Positions 59,408-64,000 of a stretch of 64,000 bases of DNA are shown piece after piece. The notes below the pieces were generated by a model, which saw nothing but the letters and a program-made list of their open reading frames with translations, searched no databases and was not told the DNA's origin. Source of the stretch: Candidatus Gastranaerophilales bacterium (GTDB lineage Bacteria; Cyanobacteriota; Vampirovibrionia; Gastranaerophilales; Gastranaerophilaceae); NCBI GenBank assembly GCA_003150395.1, contig QAMI01000010.1, forward strand, positions 1 through 64,000. The letters run 5' to 3'. Each line of letters starts with the position of its first letter. The stretch's first letter is position 1. Position numbers and translations under genes: made by a program.

Positions 59408-60358
59408 ATGACAGTTTTGGATTTTGAAAAACCGATTACGGAAATTCAAGAAAAAATCGATGAACTAAAGAAAATAAGTTTGGAGTCCGGCATGGATTTA
59501 AATAAAGAAATTGAAACATTTGAACAGCAGGCAGAAGATTACAAAAAAGATTTGTATTCAAATCTTAAGCCGTCGCAAAAATTGCAGATTGCAAGACATC
59601 CGGAAAGACCAAATTTTTTGGATTACATAACTCACATGTGCGAAGATTTTATTGAACTTCACGGCGACCATGAAGGCATGGATGACCGCGCTATTATCGG
59701 CGGTTTAGCAAAAATTGACGGCAAACCTGTGATGATAATCGGTACGATGAAAGGTAAATCCACAAAAGAAAATCTTGAATACAATTTTGGTATGCCGCAG
59801 CCGCAGGGGTACAGAAAGGCATTACGGCTTTTCAAACATGCTGACAAATTCAATATTCCGATTGTGACAATAATCGATACTCCCGGCGCATATCCGGGTA
59901 TCAGTGCAGAAGAAACAAACCAAGGTGGTGCAATTGCAGTGAATTTGCGTGAAATGGCTAAATTAAAAGTTCCGGTTATTGCTGTAATTTCAGGCGAAGG
60001 CTGCTCAGGCGGTGCGTTGGGACTTGCTGTTGCAAACAAAGTTTTCTTACTTGAACATGCTTATTATACTGTAATTTCACCGGAAGGCTGCGCTTCAATT
60101 CTCTGGCGTGACGCTTCAAAGGCAAGTGAGGCTGCTGATGCTTTAAAAATAACAGCACCAGATTTGATGAAGTTTGATATTATTGACGGGGCAATAAAAG
60201 AACCGCTTGGCGGCGCTCATCATGATTATCAGGCAATGGCTGACGAATTGAAAAAAACTATTCTGGAAAGCCTTTATGAATTATCAAAAATGTCAGGTGA
60301 AGAGCTAAAAAAATCCCGTTACGAAAAATTCCGTAAAATGGGTGCTTTTTTGGAGTAA
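59408..60358 (+). CDS. accA: Acetyl-CoA carboxylase carboxyltransferase subunit alpha
   Basis: The product is 316 residues. It has LDFEKPITEIQEKIDELKKI, ARHPERPNFLDYI, GTMKGKSTKENLEYNFGMPQ, IDTPGAYPGISAEE and GEGCSGGALGLAVAN. It pairs with AccD. The biotin carrier and carboxylase (accB, accC) are not in the window. prmA begins 2 bp after its stop. Confidence 0.97.
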   Translation: MTVLDFEKPITEIQEKIDELKKISLESGMDLNKEIETFEQQAEDYKKDLYSNLKPSQKLQIARHPERPNFLDYITHMCEDFIELHGDHEGMDDRAIIGGLAKIDGKPVMIIGTMKGKSTKENLEYNFGMPQPQGYRKALRLFKHADKFNIPIVTIIDTPGAYPGISAEETNQGGAIAVNLREMAKLKVPVIAVISGEGCSGGALGLAVANKVFLLEHAYYTVISPEGCASILWRDASKASEAADALKITAPDLMKFDIIDGAIKEPLGGAHHDYQAMADELKKTILESLYELSKMSGEELKKSRYEKFRKMGAFLE

Positions 60359-60360
60359 AA

Positions 60361-61359
60361 ATGGCTGAGAATTATTTAGAAATTCAAATTAAAATAAATC
60401 CTGAAATGGCAGATATTGTATCAGAGATTTGTTTTGAAAATTTGCTCTGCGAAGGTGTTGTGCTTGCAGAAGAAACTTATAAAGACTTAGAAATGGTTGC
60501 CACAACAGAAGGGACATTAAAAGTATTTATTTCAAAAGGGTTTGATAACTTTAGGGGCGAAGCTGTTCAGGTCATTGTTGCAGATATTTTAAAGGAACAG
60601 CGTGAACTTCTCAAAACCCGTGGTTTTTCAGACGAGGAGCTTGGAAGCTGGGAGTTTACTCTTACAGAAAAGCCGAATGAAGACTGGTCAAAAAAATGGA
60701 AAGAGAAATGGGATGTAACCCATGTTTCAGACAGAATTACCGTTGTGCCTGACTGGCTTGAATATACGCCGCATCGCGAAGATGAAGTTATAATCCGTCT
60801 TGAGCCCGGATGTGCTTTTGGAACCGGAACGCATCAGACAACTCAATTGTGTATGAAAGCAATTGAAAAGTACATGCCAAAATGCGCTAAAATGGCTGAT
60901 ATCGGAACAGGAAGCGGGATTTTAGCAATTTGTGCTGCTAAATTTGGGGCAAAAGAAGTCTACGGCTGTGACAATGATCCGACAGTAATTGATGTTGCAA
61001 AAGAAAACGCACAAAAAAATGGTGTGGGCATATACCCTCCCCTTGAGGGAGGGTCGAAATCTATGATTTCGGGGTGGGGTAATGCCTCAGTTTCAAATTG
61101 TCGTTTTGAACTCAACACTGCTGACAAAATTACAGAAAAATACGATTTTATCTGCGCCAATATTCTTCACAACGTCCTTGCCGAAATCATGGGCGATTTG
61201 AAGGCGATTATGAATGATGGCGCAATGATGGTTTTATCCGGAATTCTTGACGAAAAAAAGCCAGTCGTGCTTGAGGCTATTCGAAAATACAACCTGAAAC
61301 TGCTGCAAGAAATGCATCAGGAGCAATGGGTTGCGTTGGTTGTTAGAAAGGAAATTTAA
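60361..61359 (+). CDS. prmA: Ribosomal protein L11 methyltransferase with palindromic insert
   Basis: The product is 332 residues. The N-terminal substrate-recognition part is followed by RLEPGCAFGTGTHQTTQLCM, SAM-binding MADIGTGSGILAICAAKFGA, and YDFICANILHNVLAEIMGDL. It trimethylates ribosomal protein L11. Between the SAM-fold stretch ENAQKNGV and the next strand CRFELNTAD there are about 22 extra residues (GIYPPLEGGSKSMISGWGNA and on). They are encoded by a GC-rich palindromic element that keeps the reading frame. The insertion falls in a surface loop, so activity may be kept. Confidence 0.93.
   Translation: MAENYLEIQIKINPEMADIVSEICFENLLCEGVVLAEETYKDLEMVATTEGTLKVFISKGFDNFRGEAVQVIVADILKEQRELLKTRGFSDEELGSWEFTLTEKPNEDWSKKWKEKWDVTHVSDRITVVPDWLEYTPHREDEVIIRLEPGCAFGTGTHQTTQLCMKAIEKYMPKCAKMADIGTGSGILAICAAKFGAKEVYGCDNDPTVIDVAKENAQKNGVGIYPPLEGGSKSMISGWGNASVSNCRFELNTADKITEKYDFICANILHNVLAEIMGDLKAIMNDGAMMVLSGILDEKKPVVLEAIRKYNLKLLQEMHQEQWVALVVRKEI
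61026..61087. repeat. Palindromic element inserted in frame in prmA
   Basis: The outer arms GGCATATACCCTCCCC and GGGGTGGGGTAATGCC are nearly complementary. Inside are two hairpins, CCCTCCC-CTTGA-GGGAGGG and GAAATC-TAT-GATTTC. Base composition is far more GC-rich than the surroundings. It resembles small mobile palindromes that insert into protein genes. Confidence 0.75.
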
Positions 61360-61361
61360 AA

Positions 61362-62096
61362 ATGTCTAAAACAGCAATTATAATACCTGCAAGGTACGGT
61401 TCAAGCAGACTTGAAGGCAAGCCTCTTTTGAAGGTTGCAGGAAAACCTGTTATTCAATGGGTTTATGAAAAGGCTAAGCAGGCAAAACTTGCTGATATGA
61501 TTATTGTTGCAACTGATGATGAAAGAATTTTTAACGCGGTTAAGGAATTCGGCGGAGATGCTGAAATGACATCAAAAGACCACAAATGCGGTTCCGACAG
61601 AATTTGCGAAGTTGTTGACCGCCATCCTGAAATTTCTTTTGTTGTGAATCTTCAAGGCGACGAACCTCTGATTGAGCCTTCTGCCATTGATGACGTTGCA
61701 AGAAATGTTCAAGAAGATGAAAATGCTGACATTTCGACGCTCATTAGGGTTTTGAAAGACGAAAATGAAATTAATAATCCGAATTTGGTTAAATGTGTTA
61801 TTGATAACAGTGGCTATGCGCTTTATTTTTCTCGCTCGAAAATTCCATTTGAAAGAAATCCTATTTCAGGAAATTTTTACGGACATTTGGGAATTTACGG
61901 CTACAAGCGCGCGGCTTTAATAAAAATGACATCATTGCCGCAAACTCCGCTTGAAAAAACAGAAAGTCTTGAGCAGTTGCGTGCGCTTGAAAACGGTATG
62001 AAAATAAAAACTTCTGTTGTAGATTTTATACCTGTTGGAATTGATACTGCCGAGGATTTAGAAAAATTTAAAAAAATAGTTGAGGCGCGGCTGTAA
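61362..62096 (+). CDS. kdsB: 3-deoxy-manno-octulosonate cytidylyltransferase
   Basis: The product is 244 residues. It has the nucleotidyltransferase signature IIIPARYGSSRLEGKPLL, HKCGSDRICEV, VVNLQGDEPLIEP and IPFERNP. It activates KDO with CTP for lipopolysaccharide core synthesis, which indicates an outer membrane. It starts 2 bp after prmA and ends the accDA-prmA-kdsB run. Confidence 0.95.
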   Translation: MSKTAIIIPARYGSSRLEGKPLLKVAGKPVIQWVYEKAKQAKLADMIIVATDDERIFNAVKEFGGDAEMTSKDHKCGSDRICEVVDRHPEISFVVNLQGDEPLIEPSAIDDVARNVQEDENADISTLIRVLKDENEINNPNLVKCVIDNSGYALYFSRSKIPFERNPISGNFYGHLGIYGYKRAALIKMTSLPQTPLEKTESLEQLRALENGMKIKTSVVDFIPVGIDTAEDLEKFKKIVEARL

Positions 62097-62099
62097 TTT

Positions 62100-62324
62100 T
62101 TAATCCTCATTAAAAAAATATTTTGGATTTACGCTAAAAAGTTCAGAAAGTTTAAGGAGCATTTTTAAGCTGACTTTTTCTTTCAGATTTTCTACCCTGC
62201 TTATGAATTCTCTGGAACAGTTAAGTTTTTCTGCAAGTTCTTCCTGGGAAAACTTAGCTTCTTTACGGAGCTTTTTTATATTGGAAGATATTATTGTGTG
62301 ATACATTACTTCATATTCTTGCAT
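62100..62324 (-). CDS. Small XRE-family HTH regulator, divergent from pilin
   Basis: The product is 74 residues from ATG 62324, or 68 from the internal ATG 62306; ribosome binding sites do not decide. The whole protein is one Cro/C1 domain: SNIKKLRKEAKFSQEELAEK, NCSREFISRVENLKEK, then MLLKLSELFSVNPKYFF. It is head-to-head with the pilin at 62392 over 67 bp containing a long inverted repeat. It is probably an autoregulated controller of that pilin. It converges on kdsB with a 3-bp gap. Confidence 0.87.
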   Translation of the reverse strand: MQEYEVMYHTIISSNIKKLRKEAKFSQEELAEKLNCSREFISRVENLKEKVSLKMLLKLSELFSVNPKYFFNED

Positions 62325-62374
62325 AATTTAATTTTCTTGTATTATGATAGATATGCTATGAAGTAATACATCAC
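62298..62374. promoter_or_regulatory. Inverted repeat bracketing the XRE/pilin promoters
   Basis: GTGATACATTACTTCATA (62298-62315) and TATGAAGTAATACATCAC (62357-62374) are inverted copies matching at 16 of 18 positions, 41 bp apart. The right arm is itself an imperfect palindrome, TGAAGTAATACATCA. The left arm overlaps the 5' end of the XRE gene; the right arm lies 17 bp before the pilin start. Likely operators for the XRE protein. Confidence 0.55.
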
Positions 62375-62391
62375 ATTTAAGGGAGTATGGT

Positions 62392-63159
62392 ATGAATAAG
62401 TCTTATTGTTTTACATTGGCAGAAGTTTTGATAACACTCGCTATTATTGGAATTATCACGGCAGTGACCTTACCCGGTTTGATAAGCAAAGTTGACTTAT
62501 ATGTAAGAAAGCAACAGTTTAAAAAAGTCTACAGCACCTTGACAAATACATTGGATCGCTCATTTGCAGACAATGACGGTTACTATTATGAGTGCTACTA
62601 TGGGGAAAAGACTGGTGTCACTGGCTCTTGTGTTAAATATGATGATTTTGGTAACTGCCAGCAATATGAAGGAACATTCGGTTATGATAAGAATAGTGAA
62701 TGCATGAGGATGTTTGAAGCTTGGAAACATACACTTCATATATTAAAGGCATGTGATAATCAGGCTCTTTTTAATGGTTGTATTTCATCGGAGATGAAAG
62801 GTACTGATACAATACTTAAAGATGCTAATCCAGATATGTCCATTGATGAGATAAACTCCAAGGTCGCTGGTTGTGCAAATTTTAAAGAAGAAGCTATAAA
62901 AAATAAAAATACGGCTTGGGTACTTAATGACGGTTCAATAATCGGGTTTTATAATTCTTTACCTACAAAATTGTTTTGGGTAGATATAAATGGTTTGAAG
63001 CGGCCAAATAAGTGGGGATATGATATTTTTGCGTTTAGATTGGTCGGCAATGGTAAATATGTTAAAGTCGACCCTTCAGCAACAAATCCAACTTGTGCTC
63101 CTGTTGAAAAAGGGGGTTACTCTGCTAAACAAATGATGGATTTGATATATCGTAAATAA
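62392..63159 (+). CDS. Type IV pilin-like protein, short leader, divergent XRE partner
   Basis: The product is 255 residues. The six-residue leader MNKSYC puts Cys before the cleavage site, followed by FTLAEVLITLAIIGIITAVT. The family motif is VDINGLKRPNKWGYDIFAF and the tail CAPVEKGGYSAKQMMDLIY, like the pilin at 44495. Several Cys residues in the middle (ECYYGEKTGVTGSC) suggest disulphides. The ribosome binding site is GGGAG. There is no G tract. The RpaB-like gene follows 192 bp downstream. Confidence 0.88.
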   Translation: MNKSYCFTLAEVLITLAIIGIITAVTLPGLISKVDLYVRKQQFKKVYSTLTNTLDRSFADNDGYYYECYYGEKTGVTGSCVKYDDFGNCQQYEGTFGYDKNSECMRMFEAWKHTLHILKACDNQALFNGCISSEMKGTDTILKDANPDMSIDEINSKVAGCANFKEEAIKNKNTAWVLNDGSIIGFYNSLPTKLFWVDINGLKRPNKWGYDIFAFRLVGNGKYVKVDPSATNPTCAPVEKGGYSAKQMMDLIYRK

Positions 63160-63226
63160 GAGGATTATATATAGAAAATTCCTATATACTTTTTGAGCTA
63201 ATATTCAGTTTAATTTAAAAAAGTAC

Positions 63227-63255
63227 TTGCTTTTTTTCGTAAATTAGGTTAATAT
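63227..63255 (+). promoter_or_regulatory. Possible promoter of RpaB-like gene
   Basis: The -35 TTGCTT (63227-63232), a 17-bp spacer and TAATAT (63250-63255) would give a 5' untranslated region of about 90 bases. Confidence 0.4.
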
Positions 63256-63351
63256 ATCGTTATAAAAATTTAAAAAAGTATATATTTTGTAATATTATAT
63301 ATGTTTTTATTGAGGTGTTAGATTTTATTTAAGTAAGGAAAAGAAAAAATT

Positions 63352-64000
63352 ATGACTGAAAATGCCGAATTGCAAAATGAAACAGAAGATCGTCAAAGGA
63401 TTTTACTTGCAGATGACGAGGCCAGTATCAGACGCATTTTGGAAACACGTTTGAAAATGGCAGGCTACGATGTTTATACAGCAGCAGATGGTGAAGAAGC
63501 CGTGGCCGCATTTAATAAATATAATCCGGATTTAGTTGTTTTGGATGTTATGATGCCGAAAATGGATGGTTACGGTGTAACCCGTGAAATTAGACGAACT
63601 GCTGATGTTCCAATTATCATTCTGACAGCTCTTGGTGATGTTTCAGAAAGGATTACAGGACTGGAACTGGGTGCAGATGATTACGTTATTAAGCCGTTTT
63701 CGCCGAAAGAACTTGAAGCCCGTGTAAAAGCTGTTTTAAGACGTACCAATAACCGCGAAACAGTTACACCTTCAGGAAAAGTAACTAAAAATGTCATTAC
63801 AACCGGCAATATAAAAATTGATACAGCCCGTCGGCAAGTTTTCCGTAAGAATGAAAGAATTCGTTTGACAGGAATGGAATTCAGTCTGCTTGAACTTCTT
63901 GTTAATAACTCAGGTCAGGCATTTTCAAGAAATGAAATATTACAGCATGTTTGGGCTTATCCGCCGGATCATCGTATAGATACCCGAGTTGTTGATGTTC
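63352..64000 (+). CDS. OmpR-type response regulator, RpaB/ycf27-like (3' end beyond window)
   Basis: About 216 residues are visible. The receiver has ILLADDEASIRRI, phosphoacceptor Asp in VVLDVMMPKMDGYG, Thr in IILTALGD, and Lys in DYVIKPFSP. The winged-helix part reads IDTARRQVFRKNERIRLTGM, then EFSLLELLVNNSGQAFSRNE and DTRVVDV, strongly like cyanobacterial RpaB. RpaB is the essential redox and stress regulator of cyanobacteria. In a heterotroph the same protein would have other targets. This is one of the best lineage markers in the window. The end is cut by the window edge. Confidence 0.9.
   Translation, partial: MTENAELQNETEDRQRILLADDEASIRRILETRLKMAGYDVYTAADGEEAVAAFNKYNPDLVVLDVMMPKMDGYGVTREIRRTADVPIIILTALGDVSERITGLELGADDYVIKPFSPKELEARVKAVLRRTNNRETVTPSGKVTKNVITTGNIKIDTARRQVFRKNERIRLTGMEFSLLELLVNNSGQAFSRNEILQHVWAYPPDHRIDTRVVDV

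Noticed and set aside
1..64000. CRISPR arrays, prophage or insertion sequences
   Set aside because: No regularly spaced direct repeats, transposase, integrase or phage structural genes were seen.

Overview
The window looks like a chromosome segment of a low-GC, Gram-negative, flagellated bacterium of the non-photosynthetic cyanobacterial sister lineage (Melainabacteria/Vampirovibrionia, most likely a gut Gastranaerophilales-like organism). The lineage call is an inference. It rests on a response regulator at the right edge that closely resembles cyanobacterial RpaB/ycf27, on LL-diaminopimelate aminotransferase, KdsB (LPS), glycogen synthase, flagellar and type IV pilus genes in one AT-rich genome, and on many small type IV pilin-like proteins that begin FTLAEVLITLGIIG.

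Layout. 1-10 kb: RlmD-type methyltransferase (cut by the edge), a pilin with a divergent XRE regulator, two tRNAs, a sigma-70 factor, an SPFH protein with an in-frame amber codon, RecN, a GH13-like enzyme and a NarL-type regulator. 10-22 kb: poly-G pilin A, a nucleotide/phosphomevalonate-like kinase, glyQ, two APC permeases, poly-G pilin B, pgi, trxB, pilT and recO. 22-32 kb: flagellar block (fliJ, fliK-like, flgG-like, a sigma-28-like factor, flhB) with embedded unknowns: an ATPase-less OLD-type TOPRIM protein, a possible papain-like protein and a 5'-nucleotidase without a signal peptide. 32-44 kb: poly-G pilin C, deoC/metF/phosphohexomutase, two PlsC acyltransferases, a HEAT-repeat protein, a transketolase C-half, ftsEX, a degenerate receiver-GGDEF protein and an isochorismatase-fold hydrolase. 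44-56 kb: pilin with a divergent HTH, ribF, yibE/F, poly-G pilin D, ruvB, dapL, a large zinc-ribbon/STAND-like/TPR protein, glgA and the poly-G pilin E pseudogene. 56-64 kb: recR-ybaB, a matrixin-like protease, accD-accA-prmA-kdsB, a pilin with a divergent XRE regulator, and the RpaB-like regulator.

The main observation is a dispersed family of eight type IV pilin-like genes with two contrasting control architectures. Five genes carry an 11-12 base poly-G tract between a ribosome-binding-site-preceded leader start and the FTLAEV prepilin motif. Four of these leaders are closely similar, of the type ATGAAAAAGCAAGCTATGAT. In all five the present tract length puts the leader out of frame with the pilin, and changing the tract by one G restores the frame. 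This is the signature of slipped-strand phase variation. The other three pilins have short leaders and no G tract, and each is divergently transcribed from its own small HTH regulator, with palindromes or repeats in the shared intergenic region. This looks like a surface-variation system that pairs contingency loci with dedicated repressors. G-tract length in a consensus assembly is uncertain, so the ON/OFF states need raw-read confirmation.

Other notable signals are a 62-bp palindromic element inserted in frame in prmA, a tightly packed three-way-junction RNA candidate followed by an RBS-occluding hairpin, three genes that look leaderless, and convergent terminators implying an unannotated minus-strand RNA.
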